Shown in pieces: positions 44,603 through 56,595 of a stretch of DNA of 64,000 bases. Source of the DNA: Agapanthus africanus (lineage: Eukaryota; Streptophyta; Magnoliopsida; Asparagales; Amaryllidaceae); assembly GCA_030015575.1 (NCBI GenBank), contig JASDDO010000026.1, forward strand, positions 27,172,079 through 27,236,078, in the 5' to 3' direction. The first letter of the stretch is position 1. Each line of letters opens with the position of its first letter. A program made the position numbers and the translations under genes. The notes beneath the pieces were generated by a model that was given only the letters and a program-made list of their open reading frames with translations, was not told the origin of the DNA and did no database searches.

Positions 44603-46955
44603 AAATTATATGTATATATTTTTCTGGTGGCCATACATTATCGATATTTACATATATCAATTTTCAGTATATCTTATTTTATTTGAACACCTCATGTTAT
44701 TTTATTGACTATTATCTATTACACTTAAATCCTAGCATTCTAAGATATTGTGTGTGATATTAGATTAGAATATTTTCTTTTAACTCTTAGATTTATGGTT
44801 TAAGAAGGTTACATATGTATAAATATTTTCCAATATATTTTCGTTGAGATTGGATAGAGACGGATCAGAGATTTGTAATATCTTTTATAATATTCTTAGT
44901 TATATATTAAACTATACATACACATACTATATAAACATATTATATATATTTTTACTATTTTAACAAAACTCTCTCTCTCTCTCTCACCCATCTTTCTCTT
45001 TCCTCTCTCTCTCCGCCTCAACCCTCTCTTTCTCACCCATCTCTTCTGCTTCCTCTCGTCCTCACCTTCGTCGTCTCGAACCCTTGCCCAGACTCTGCTC
45101 TTGCCTCCGACCACCCACATCCTTCCCGAGACCTTGACATGAGATCACTCGCACCCATCTCCCCTTTGAACACCAAAGTCACCATCTCGCCTTCACCCCA
45201 CCGTAGTCATCTTCATCTTCATCGACTTCTTCTTCAAGCTTCTTCTCGTCACCGTCGCTTGAACCTATCACCCTCACCTAGACCCCCGTTCTCTTCTTCT
45301 TGTGACGTCAACCTAGAACTCCATCACCTACATCGCTACCTCCTCTTCATCGCCAGAGCTTTGACCTCGCAGCATACCCAAACCCGACCAGCAATCTGCT
45401 CTTCCTCGTTTCTTCAAGCCCGCTATACCATCGCCGAGCAATACAACCATCACCCATCAACCCCATCACCATCATCTTCTTGATCTCCCCTCCAACCGGC
45501 AACTCCGACCACCATGGCCATCTCCATCACCTTCTTCAACCCTTCACCCAACTCGACAGCACTCAACACCTCATCGCCATCATTGATCCGTTTCCGCCAT
45601 CGTCGTTGAGCTTCTTCTTGCACGCCTGCATCCCAACAACCGTCGGTGCTTCATCCGAGCACAACTCCAGCCACGCCCTCATTGACATATCATCAATAGC
45701 CGAGCACCTAGTCGAGACCGGGCATCGTGTCGTGTTTTGCATCTCCGTGTATCCGTCGTTCCGTTCGTCGGGTTTCAGGCAACTTACAACTTGCTACATA
45801 CTATAATTATATCTATATATTGTAATATTACTTATTATTATTATACCGTTTATACATATAATCCGTATGTCGTAATTAGTTAACGATAACAAGTTTTATA
45901 AATTGCAGTTTATAATGCAATGTAGGAATTAATATGGTTTATTTTTCGTTACACTATTTATCACACCTAGATAACGGTTACAACCGTATTTCATCACGAC
46001 CCGTTTGCACCCTATTATTACAAATAAACACTTTATCTAATTTAATACACTATCTTGATATGCTTATAACATGTTATCTTATTACTGATATTGCTATCTT
46101 GCTTGTACCTATTTACCTGTAATATTTACCGATACCAACAATCTTGGCTTGTAGTCCTGATGGATGTGACCTATTGTCTAGATAGACATAATCTGTACAT
46201 GTCTGTTCTTGTGTTGGTATTAGGTAGATATTATATTCATACCTGACTTGGAAAACGAAATCCGGGAAAATCAAAAGTGTAATTGAAGTGTAAGTTAAAA
46301 GGATATTACATGTTTCCGTGGTTCCGGAGGTAACGAAACAGAATCATTCTTAATTTATACATCTTGATTCGTGGTTCCGGGGGTAACGGGATATATCTTG
46401 GTCTGTGGTCCCGGGGAATAACGGGATATATACTTTTGAGTTATATGGAGGAGTACATTCATTGGTTTTAAATACCTGTAGGATAGTTAACCTAGAAACA
46501 CAGACCTTAAGATATACATGACTTGTTTGACTATTTATAGCTTGCTTGTTATATCTCAAGTGATTGTTGTTGTTTATACTATATCACCTATTATTTAAAT
46601 TAGTATTATTATGATATTTATGATGCACTGACGGCTGGATTTTGCACGGCCCAGATACATGACTTTTAGCACGTGAGTAATTCAACAAGATTGCCGATCT
46701 ATGTGGACAATTTCATCGATATAGTTCTTATTGATGGTTTAGGAATTCTTTTCCCTTGGATCTTTATTGCTTCCATCACTTTTTACTGTTATCGTTCTTG
46801 TGGCTTTTGGATATATTTAGAGATAGATAATTATATACTATTCTTGATATCTGATTGACAACCGTAATATGACTATGGAAGGATATTTTCTCACCATAAG
46901 TTGCATGGTTAGTTTTGTCATGTACCGTATTTATGTATTTTGGGAAACGGGGCTG
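44394..46955 (+). repeat. Chromovirus-like LTR, right end truncated
   Basis: Order and words match the LTR at 13040-15831 read in reverse: a CT-rich leader after a TA-rich TATA zone (44930-45060), GTCTAGATAGACA with GTTCTTGTGTTGGTATTAGG (about 46178-46224), and GGATTTTGCACGGCCCAGAT (about 46636). It ends TTGGGAAACGGGG, a few bases short of the expected ...GTGACA, where the Tat repeat DNA begins. A TA microsatellite lies at 44554-44598. Frames at 45139-45806 are LTR leader and not genes. The left end is approximate. Confidence 0.6.
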
Positions 46956-48349
46956 TTTACCGCCGAAAACGGGGACGAACTGGGATAAGATCGTTTTGCC
47001 TGAATCTGGGGGCGGATGCTATTTGGATTTATCCGTCCACCTCTCCGAAAATGCCAAGTTGATTTATGGTACCGTATATCGGAGGTTTGGATGGATACAG
47101 CCGTTGTAGCAGACTTCGTCAGATTCTCCCTCGTTTGCGAGGTGTTTTTGATTGTGGGGACGCTCTTCCCTGCAGGCGCAAGCCCCTGCAGTTAATTAAA
47201 TTATCACATCGCGATAACCACTTTCTCCTGCTCCGGAAGTTCACTTCGTGTCGTGTGTGCTTTTGTTTGTTTAGATTGCCCGTGGATTGTATACGGAGAC
47301 TAATTTATGTCGTCTCCCGTACGGCGTGGATTAGTCCAAATCCGTATATTTTTAGATTTGGGTTTGGGTTGATTTAAGGATCGTTAATCTGGTTTGAGAT
47401 TAAGATCGACTTAAATGTATGTGAGCATTTGGGGCTCGATTTGTTTTTTTTTGTTAAGGATACATTAGTCCAATTTAAGACTAAGATCCACTTAACAAGG
47501 TTTTAGGATTATTTTTATTTCAGATCCAACAGAAGAGCGTTTGGGCTCTACTATTTTAGTTTAAGCAAGTTTCGGTCCATTATTGCTGTTTTGGAGGCAA
47601 ATATTAGTTTAAGGACATTTCGGTCCATTATCGCCGTTTTGGAGGCGAATATTAGTTTAAGGACATTTCGGTCCATTGCCATTTTAAGGACGTAGTGGTC
47701 CAGTGTGTTCATCTTGCACGCACGTGTATTTGTTACGTGACGGAATGAACATGGGTGATATGGAATGCACCCAGTATGGGATGCGGTCTGATTTGAGGTG
47801 TGCACGTCGGTTTGGACGGTTTGGGAATGCATTGAAGAATTGTTGGTTGTTGGGATCCGCCACCTCTCTGAAGACATTGAAGAATTACAACGACGTATAT
47901 CAGAGGTATGGAGAGATGTACCCTTAAACCAAATCCCGTATTTAAGAGAAACGGGTTATGGTGACCCTAGGAATCGTTAGTCATGTTTTAGACTAAAATT
48001 ATCTTAGGAGATATAAGATGAATATCATTTGGGATATCATCAATTGAAAGATCAATAGTCATATGTGAGACTGAGATTATTTTGGGCAATCATGAGCATA
48101 TGGGCTCGGTTTATTTGAATCAAGAAGGTTCTTTCCTCAGAGGGCCTAGCCAAAATCGGGCTTCATCTGCTCAGTGGTCCTTTTTTATTGAAAAGTGCTA
48201 AGCACTTGCTTGGGCTCTGTTTAATCAGTCCCCCTTTTATGCAAACAGTGTTGAGCACTTATGTAAGTTCTGACGCCCACATATGATCATGTGAAGCTTT
48301 CAATCATGGGGAATTACCCATTAAGTGTAAAACACTTTACTCCTTTTGT

Positions 48350-48640
48350 CTTTATATGGAGTGTCAGGCGCTCTTTATGGCGTCCACGTAGGGAGCGCGT
48401 GAGATGCTGCCCAATGAGTGCTAAGCACTCTTTTCTTCTGTGGCGCCCACGTGAGGGACACGTGAGGCGCTGGGCACTAGGCACTGCCCAATGAGTGCTA
48501 AGCACTCCTTTCTTCTATGGCGCCCATGTGAGGGACATGTAAGACGCTGGGCGCTGCCCAATGAGTGTTGAGCACTCCTTTTTTCTGTGGCGCCCACGTG
48601 AGGGACACGTGAGGCGCTGGGCGCTAGGTTTTTTCTTATA
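48350..48640. repeat. CACGTG-rich repeat cluster in U1
   Basis: Three to four ~90-bp repeats carry GCGCCCACGTGAGGGACACG, with two ACGTG cores each, separated by ATGAGTGCTAAGCACTC, which is itself a near-perfect palindrome. The second copy of the cluster is at 53480-53830 in U2, where bases differ but the CACGTG cores and palindromes persist. Further CACGTG sites occur at 49405-49640. Confidence 0.75.
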
Positions 48641-48659
48641 TGCTTTGTTTTGAAGAATT

Positions 48660-49390
48660 CGATTCCTAATTCTTTGATTCACAAGAACAAGTTCTTCCCG
48701 ATGAGAATTAAATTCTCAACTTGTGGGAGACTTATCTTCTGGATCTCAGATCCAGAGAAAGAACTAAATTCTTTGAAAAGGGTTAAACCCTTCAATAGGT
48801 AAATGAGATGTTTTGATCTTTTTTTTTATTTACCTAGAGTTTCTTGAGGAGGGAGATCTTCTTATCTGTTCCTTTCTGAAGTTTTCTGCTTTAGTTTTTT
48901 TAGAAGCTTACGGGGGGGGGGGGGGGGTTCCTCCCTCTCAGACTTGAAATCTTGGGTCCTTTATATAGTAGAGACAAGTTTGTTAATTAGTTTTTGAAGA
49001 AATCTCTCATTAAGATATCCTAATTGATTTGGGGATTTTTACCCTCCATTGGATATTTGATCTAAGAGTTTCTGTTTTACAGAACATATTTTCTTGTTTC
49101 TAACAAGATTGAGGAAATATTTTCCCTTGCACAGAATTTATTCTGTAAAACGGTGATTTTTTAATCACCGTTGGATTTTTAATCCACCGGTTCTTTGTTT
49201 TACAGAGTGCAATCTTCCTTATTTAGAAAGATTGAGGGAATATATCCCAAAATAGAATTTTATTCTATAATCCAATTTGGGGGATATTTTCTCCCGACAG
49301 AATTTAATTCTGTATTTTTGATGATTTATCATCTCCGTTGGATCTATAATCCAACGGCTCTGTTTAACAGAGAGTAGAATTTAATTCTAC
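48660..49390. repeat. String of short perfect hairpins in U1
   Basis: Short inverted repeats follow one another, almost touching: 48683-48696, 48703-48717 (GAGAATTAAATTCTC), 48741-48753 (GGATCTCAGATCC), 48778-48792 (AAGGGTTAAACCCTT), 49150-49171, 49173-49185, 49297-49313, 49320-49333, 49335-49357 (9-bp arms), 49358-49372 and 49374-49390 (GTAGAATTTAATTCTAC). Loops are 1-5 nt. No coding sequence. A run of 16 G lies at 48912-48927. Confidence 0.85.
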
Positions 49391-49832
49391 CTGGGCGTCG
49401 ACGCTCACGTGTTGTGCACGTGGGCGCTACTCAAGGTTTTAATTCTTATAATGGGTATTCATATGCTTTGCATATTGGCGTCCGCGTGAGGAGCACGTAA
49501 AGCACCACCATAGGATTAATTCCTATCAGATTGGTCTTGGCGCTGGAGCCCTCGTGGGAAACACGTGAGGTGCTCAAGGATTTAATCCTATCCGAAGCAG
49601 TACCTACATGTTTTGCATGTGGGTGCATGTGTTTAACACGTGGGGTTTCCCTTTATTTTTATAAGGGAACAACAAGTTTTGAGCTAAAATGTTTGGCGGG
49701 AACAAATTCCCCCCACTACTTTGCCCACGTAAGTATGCGTGTGGGTGAAGTAGTGCAAAGTTATGCCTGGCCATGGAATTGATGGCTTAGGAGGCAAGTT
49801 TACGATCCTTTTAGCCTAAGGCTTTTTTTTAT

Positions 49833-50835
49833 CTTCATGAGCCGTAAGGGTCCCGAGAAGGTTTTTCTCCCTATGAGTCGTAAGGATCTCATAGGTGCAT
49901 ATTCTCCATAGAAATTGTGAGGATTCCTAAATGTTCATCTTCTCCGTGAGTTGTAAGGATCTCACTCGGGTATTTTTCCCTTACGAGTCGTGAGGACCCG
50001 TAAATAGTCTCTTCATTTCATTGGCATGTAACTTTGGCGAATGTGGCCCATGGATAGTATACAAGAGACCATCTTGACCTACTTGTAGGGCAGCGATGGC
50101 TTAGGAAACAGGTTTTAGATCTGTCGCCTAAGGCTTTTCAACTTTATGAGCCGTGAGGATCTTATAAAGAATTTTCTCCCTATGAGTCGAGAGGATCTTG
50201 TAGGTGTCTTTTCTTCTTAGAAGTCATGAGGACTACTAAATGCGTTCTCTCTTAAGAGTCGTAAGGATCTCACAAGAGAATTTTCTCCTTACGAGTCGAG
50301 AGGACTCGCATGTGGTTTTTCCTCCTTGTCGGTATGTGACTTTGGAAAATGTGGCCCGTGGATAGGATACAAGAGTCAGTTTGGACTTGCATGCGGGGCA
50401 GCGATGATGGCTTAGGAAACAGGTTTTAGATCTGTCGCCTAAGGCTTTTCAACTTTATAAGCCGTGATGGTCTCATAAAGACTTTTCTCCCTACGAGTCG
50501 AGAGGATCTCGTAGGTGTCTTTTCTCCTTAGAAGTCGTGAGGACTCCTAAGTGCGTTTTCTCTTGAAATTCGTAAGGATCTCACAAGAGAATTTTCCGCT
50601 TACGAGTCGAGAGGATTCGCAAGTGGTTTTTCCTCCTCTTCAGTATGCGAATTTGGAGAATGTGGCCCGTGGATAGTATACAAGAGTCGGTTTGGACTTG
50701 CTTGTAGGGCCACAGTGCTTAGGAAACAGGTTGATATCCCCGTCGTCTAAGGCTTTTCACATTCATGAGCCGTGAGGGTCTCATAAAGATGTTTTCCCTA
50801 CGAGTCAAGGTGAGTCGAGAAGATCTCGCAGGTAT
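49833..50835. repeat. ~312-bp tandem array of loop-conserved hairpins (U1)
   Basis: About four units, starting near 49781, 50095, 50406 and 50715, each hold about five inverted repeats. Arms vary (CCTATGAG/CTCATAGG, CTACGAG/CTCGTAG, CTTACGAG/CTCGTAAG and others) around a common AGTCGTRAGGAT-like middle. Each unit also has GATGGCTTAGGAAACAGG and a GGATAGTATACAAGAG block. Single units recur at 56590-56766, 59000-59190 and 59345-59540. Confidence 0.85.
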
Positions 50836-51254
50836 ATCCTAATGTGAAATATAGATAACCCCTGCTATTTGCGACAGAGGTCCGTTAGGTTTTATGGTAC
50901 TAGGGTTTTAGCCCGTGGTACCATCGTGTTGGCTGATGTATTCCTCGATATACAGTCTTTAAGCTGTTGTTTGAGTAGCGCCACGACTGTCGTGTTTCTG
51001 ATCTCTTCGGGGGTTGGACAAGACGTCTTCAAGTAATCTCCTTAAGCTATATGACCGTCGGAAGAGCAAATGTTAGGAATTTTCCATGTCGCTTTTTACT
51101 TGAGGTTAGGCTCAGTTTGGAGCCCTGATGAGTCATGACCACTCCGCGCTGGTGTGGGATGATCTCCGATAGTCTCTTAGGCTTTATATGACTTGCCGTC
51201 GAGACCCTGAAACTAGGAATTTGCCGTCACTTTAATTTGATTTGGCTGTTTGGA

Positions 51255-51995
51255 GCCTTTGTTGATATGGCGTCTGCTGTAACGAGAAGAATGTTGAGCT
51301 GGAGCTAGGATTTTGCCGTCACTCCTTTTTGGTTTGGCTATTTGGAGCCTTTGTTGACATTGCGTCTGCTGTAACGAGAAGAATGTCGAGCTGGAGCTGG
51401 GATTTTGTCGTCACTCCTTTTTGGTTTGGCTATTTGGAGCCGTCATTGATATTGCGTCTGCTGTAACGAGAAGAATGTCGAGCTGGAGCTGGGATTTTGC
51501 CGTCACTCCTTTTTGGTTTGCCTATTTGGAGCCTTTGTTGAAATTGCGTCTGCTGTAACGAGAAGAATGTCGAGCTGGAGCTGGGATTTTGCCGTCACTC
51601 CTTTTTGGTTTGGCTATTTGGAGCCGTCATTGACATTGCGTCTGCTATAACGAGAAGAATGTCGAGCTGGAGCTTGGATTTTGCCTTCACTCCTTTTTGG
51701 TTTGGCTATTTGGAGCCTTTGTTGACATTGCGTCTGCTGTAACGAGAAGAATGTCGAGCTGGAGCTGGTATTTTGCCGTCACTCCTTTTTGGTTTGGCTA
51801 TTTGGAACCTTTGTTAACATTGCATCTGCTGTAACAAGAAGAATGTCGAGCTGGAGCTGGGATTTTGCCATCACTCCTTTTTGGTTTGGCCATTTGGAGC
51901 CGTCATTGACATTGCGTCTGCTGTAATGAGAAGAATGTCGAGCTGGAGCTGGGATTCTGTCTTCACTCCTCTTTATTTCGACCCTTGGGCCTTTT
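51255..51995. repeat. 92-bp tandem array, eight copies
   Basis: The word GTCGAGCTGGAGCTGGGATT recurs at 51385, 51477, 51569, 51661, 51753, 51845 and 51937, with a first diverged copy near 51293. The period is exactly 92 bp. Copies are very similar. No coding frame. Confidence 0.92.
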
Positions 51996-53859
51996 GTTGA
52001 TGTTGCGTCTGCATCCTGTTGGAATGAGAAGGTACGCCGGGGTTGTATCTAGGTTGTCTATGAACCGTCAAGACTTGGAGCTAGGAATTTTCCATGGCTC
52101 CGCTTTGTTTCGACCCTTGGGCCTTTTGTTGATGTTTCGTCTGCACTCTGATGGAATGAGAATGAACGCCAAACGGATCTCTAGAGTGTGGATATTGCCA
52201 TCGAGATCTGGCTTTCCCTTTGACGGAGCCTGGTGGGAAAATATGGTTCCCTTTTTCATTTGTGCCTATGGATTGTATACAGGGGTCGGTGTAGACTGAC
52301 CTGCAGGGCAAAGGAAATTTTATTTTATTTTATTTTATTTTTTATTTCCGCGATGCTCTTGTTCTCCACCGAATACCGGGAAGACAAACGTCTTGCCTGA
52401 ATTTGGGGGCAGATACTATTTGGTTTTATCCGTCCACCTCTCTGAAAATGCCAAGTTGATTTATGACACTGTATATCGGAGGTTTAGACGGATGCGGCCG
52501 TTGTAGCAGACTTCGTCAGATTCCCCCTCGTTTGAGGGGTTTTTGATTGTGGGGACGCTCTTCCCTGCAGACGCAAGCCCCTGCAATTAATTACGCTACC
52601 GCATCGTGGCAACAATTTTCTCTTTCTCCAGATGGTCACTTCGTGTCGTGTGTGTTTGTTTTATTTTTGGTTGCCCGTGGATTGTATATGGAGACTAATT
52701 TATATTGTCGCCCATAGGGCGTGGATTAGTCCAAATCCGTATTTTCTTAGATTTGGGTTTCGGGTTGGGTTTAAGGATCGTTAATCTCATTTGAGACTAA
52801 GATAAACTTAAACGTTTGTTAAGGATGCGTTAGTCTAATTTTAGACTAAGATCAACTCAACAGGATCATTTAGATCCAACAAAAGAGCATTTAAGCTCTA
52901 TTGTTTTAGTTTAGGGATATTACGGTCCATTAATTTAAGGATGTTTCGGTCCAATGTTAGTTTAAGGACATCTCCGTCCAAGTTTAAGGACATCATAGTC
53001 CATGGGTTTAAAGACCCCACAGTCCGAGGTTAAGGACATCATAGTCCATGGGTTTAAGGACCCCACAGTCCAGTTTAAAGAGGTCATGGTCTATGAAATG
53101 TATGGTTGTCGGGACCCGTCATCTCTCTGAAGACGTTGAAGGATTACAACGTCAAATATCAAAGGAGTGAAGAGATATACCCTTGAACCGATTTTGGTTG
53201 AAAGATCTGTAGTACCATTTGGGACTAAGATCAAAAGATTTATGAGCATATGGGCTCAATTAATCTGAGTTGAGGACTTATGGCCAATCTTGGGCTAAGT
53301 CCAATCAAGTTAAAATGTTTAACATTTTATTTTGGGCTGTTTGAGCATTTATTTGGGCTTGTCCCTTTTAACAATGCTGAGCATCGATTTGGATTCTGAT
53401 AATATTTTTGTCTTTTAATGAATGCTGAGCATTCATCATAGCTTCGGGGCTTATTAAAGAACAATTTATGTTCTATCAGCGCATCACATGGTACGCTTGG
53501 CGCTTTGCGCCAGTCAAAGAGCGTAGTGCGCTTCTGCCAAATAGCGCACACATGAGGGACACGTGTTGCGCTTGGCGCTAGCGCCAGTTAATGAGCGCAG
53601 AGTGCTAATTTATGAGCGCAGAGTGCTAATTTATGAGCGCATTGCGCTAACTGCTAAATGGCGCACACGTGAGGGACACGTGGTGCGCTTGGCGCTGAGC
53701 GCCAGTCCAAAAGCGCAAAGCGCTAGTTCAAAAGCGCAAAGCGCTAGCTGTTAAGTGGCGCACACGTGAGGGACACGTGGTGCGCTTGGCGCTGAGCGCT
53801 AGATCAGGAGCGCTGAGATATTTCTTTTTAATATGGAGCGCTAAGGCTCTTTTATGCAG

Positions 53860-55560
53860 CGCTATGCGCTGAGAATTAAATTCTCTTTTAAGAGACTTTG
53901 TCTCGTGGATCTAAGAACAAAGTTCTTAGTTTTACAGGAGATGTTTCAATCTCTTCTATTGATTGAAAGGCTTTGCCTTTACGGATCTATGATCCTTAAG
54001 AGAATTGAATTATTCTCCCCCCTTTTTATAATAAGATATTCATGATCTCTTTGTGTAAAAGATCTTAGTCTTGTAGATCTATAATCTGTGAGAAGAATTA
54101 TGTTCTTCTTTTTGTTTTATGATGAGATCTCTTGATCTTTTTGTGAAAGACCTTGGTCTTTTTAGATCTATGATCTTTAAAGAAGTGAATTCTTCTTTTT
54201 AATTATGAGATGATTTCATCTCTCAGTTCATTTTTTACCTCGAAGAAACTCTTCTTTTTCTGAGAGCTTGGCCCTTCTTCCCGAGATCTCTCAAAGCTTA
54301 TAGGGGGTTTCTTTTCTTTTACTTTTTTCCTTTTTCTTTTTTTTAGACTTGAAGTCTTGGGGCCTTTATATAGGGCAAGCTGATCAGTTCAATCAGTTAA
54401 GGAGATCTTTTCTCCAATTGATTTGGGGATTTCCCCACCGTTGGATTTTTGATCCAAGGGCTTCTGATTTACAGAAGGCAATCTTCTTGTTATTAACAAG
54501 ATTGGGAAATTTTTCCATACAAAATTTATTCTGTATTTTGGTGATTTTTAATCACCATTGGATCATTGATCCAACGGTGCTCTGATTTGCAGAGCACAAT
54601 CTTGTTGTTTGGAAAGATTTCGAGGAATCTTTTCTTAACAGAATTTAATTCTGATTAATTAATAATTTATCATCATTATTATTGGATCTTTGATCTGACG
54701 GTGGGGATCTTTTAGTTCCAGCGCAAGCACACCCGTGCTTTGCACGTGGTGCACTGCTTAGAGGGCAGAGCACTTAGCGCTAGCGCATCCGTGCTTTGCA
54801 CCTTACGCTAGCGCACACGTGCTTTGCACGTAGTGCGCTGCTTAGGGCGCAACGCACTTGGCGTTGTTTCTGAAGCGTTGCTTCATTTCAAAATTTGAAT
54901 TTTGAACAGAGCTTTGCTCTGATTGGGGGAAACAAATGCCCTTCCACCGTTGCGCTCAAGTGGCCCATATGTGAGTGCAGCGTTGGCAGCATCTGCGCCT
55001 TGGATCAACTCAGAAGTTGAAACGGCATCTCAGCGCCTATAAATAGGACTCTTGGTCCTTGAGATGATTTCTTTTCATCTTCTTCCTTCTAAGAATTTTT
55101 ATTCTCTTGCAGAGCATAGCTCTTTGTCTTAAGAACTTCTTTTAAGGATAGAACTCTGTCAAAACTTAGGTAAATCTTTTAAAGGATTATTTAAGAATCT
55201 AGGGTTTCACCCATTAATAGAGCTTTGCTCTTCATACATCTTTGATCTTAAAGAAAACCTTTTTTAGGGTTTTGTTGACAGGGCTTTGCTCTCTTGAACC
55301 TATAGATCTAAAGAGATCTTTCTTAACCCATTAACAGAGGTTTGCTCATGAAGAACTCTTAGAGTTTGTTCATAGATCTTGAAGATCTCAGAATTTTAAT
55401 TTATTAAGAATTTTATTTTAATTTTTCTGATAATTATTTCATCATTTTTACAGAGCGGGGCTCTTAGAATTCCCGGAGACTTTTCAATTCCCCTCATAAT
55501 TGACTTTCACAGGTGTCATTCCCATCTGCAGAGCATTGCTCTCGAGGAGTTTAACTCCTT
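53860..55560. repeat. Hairpin string in U2 around the antisense promoter and leader
   Basis: Examples are 54540-54556 (GGTGATTTTTAATCACC), 54558-54574 (TTGGATCATTGATCCAA), 54577-54597 (GTGCTCTG...CAGAGCAC), 55111-55123 (AGAGCATAGCTCT), 55219-55231 (AGAGCTTTGCTCT), 55453-55465 (AGAGCGGGGCTCT), 55530-55542 and 55545-55559 (AGGAGTTTAACTCCT). Many of the later ones have 5-bp arms and 3-nt loops. The part after 55066 would be transcribed as the leader or first intron of the antisense gene. Confidence 0.85.
55038..55045 (+). promoter_or_regulatory. TATA box of the antisense gene in U2
   Basis: GCGCCTATAAATAGGAC is a strong plant TATA box on the plus strand. CACGTG/GCGC-rich repeats lie upstream at 54720-54860. 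A start about 30 bp downstream would give a hairpin-rich leader before the coding exon at 55761. Confidence 0.65.
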
Positions 55561-55778
55561 GGCCCGAGGCACTTTTTTATTAAATGTGAAATCCTTTTTA
55601 GGTTCCCTTTCTTAATTGCACAGAATTAAATTCATTGGGTGATTTAATTAGCACTTATTTCTTCCTTGGGGATATCAAGAGTTGTTTAAATCCCGTGTCT
55701 GTTTCAGTAAAAATTTTCTTAATCAGTTTGTCCACTAACTCCCACTGATTTTCCTTTTCAGACGTTGTGGACACTCAT

Positions 55779-56273
55779 ATGTATGATCTCGACGAGATTA
55801 TTTCTTATGGAGACATTCGCGCACTCAGCCGTTCCCAAAACCAAGAATTCACAAACTCCCAGTGTGCTGAAATTATGGGTCGCTTTGATGCATACAATGG
55901 TCGAATGCTTTCTCGTCGTTCCTCTCTCTTGAAGCTTATTGTAGGAGCGATCTGGGGAGCACTTCCTTTATTTTATGCCAGCATGCCGCTTAAGGCATTG
56001 GACGACGCCGACGATAAGGTGCACTCGGTGTATCTGATGAGCTTAATCTCAAAGAAAAGGCGAGACAACCTTATTGACATCCTGCATCAAGCTTTTCAGC
56101 AGGTGACGATACTTGCTGCCTATGGAAGGGTAGAGGACATCAGTGGGGATCCTGACGCTTGTGATCGTGAAAGGATGCACACGAAGATGGTCCGAGAGGC
56201 CCAAAAATTTTTGGACGGCTTCACCTTTGAATTTCTCAATCCATATCCTGGATTTGATGTTGTGCCTTTGTAA
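55779..56273 (+). CDS. Small antisense protein of a Tat element (family member 2, intact)
   Basis: The first ATG is at 55779, giving 164 residues from MYDLDEIISYGDIRALSRSQ to NPYPGFDVVPL; the frame is open slightly upstream with a GTG at 55767. The coding exon begins after a good acceptor (TTTTCCTTTTCAG, ending 55760), and a donor fits GTAAAT near 55169, so a ~590-nt leader intron is likely. The shared core with the ORF at 24438 is G-[RQ]-[FI]-[DE], then LLLRRSS/MLSRRSS, AIWGALPLFY/SIWRASPGLY and SLIS. The protein is mostly helical and Arg/Lys-rich. There is no recognised domain or catalytic motif. It lies antisense to gag-pol in the 3' region of the element. The function is unknown; a regulator of the element is one guess. 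Confidence 0.72.
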   Translation: MYDLDEIISYGDIRALSRSQNQEFTNSQCAEIMGRFDAYNGRMLSRRSSLLKLIVGAIWGALPLFYASMPLKALDDADDKVHSVYLMSLISKKRRDNLIDILHQAFQQVTILAAYGRVEDISGDPDACDRERMHTKMVREAQKFLDGFTFEFLNPYPGFDVVPL

Positions 56274-56595
56274 ACATTTTAATTATGTTTTTGTTTACCG
56301 TTTTTCTCAATGTATGAATTTTCTGAAGTATGTATAGCAAGCTTTTCCATTTCCATGTGTTTATTTTATGCATTAAACCTTTTCGCACATGCATGAATGG
56401 GTATGCTTTGAACGTTTAACCGAATGCGAATCAAATGTTCTCCTTACTGTCGCTTTCTTCTCTTTTCTTTGTTGCCGGCATGTTACTTCGGTAAGCGTAG
56501 CCTGTAGATGATAGAGAACATTCCGTCTTGAACTCTTCGAGAGGTAGCGATGGCTTAGGAAGCAGGTTCAGATCTGCTGCCTAAGGCTTTTCAAC

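Larger units (their letters stand above)
46956..52350. repeat. First copy (U1) of a large internal duplication in the Tat element
   Basis: U1 matches U2 (52360-58650) module by module: TTTTGCCTGAATCTGGGGGC and the TGCCAAGTTGATTTATG block, the GTTTAAGGACATTTCGGTCC repeats, the CACGTG-rich part, the hairpin string, the ~312-bp hairpin array, and the GGATTGTATACAGGGGTC end. U1 lacks the antisense gene and has a 92-bp array where U2 has a 62-bp array. No coding sequence is supported in U1. Confidence 0.8.

Noticed and set aside
45139..45806. Ser/His/Pro-rich frames after the TA-rich zone
   Set aside because: The region matches the CT-rich leader of a chromovirus LTR, and no protein family features are visible.
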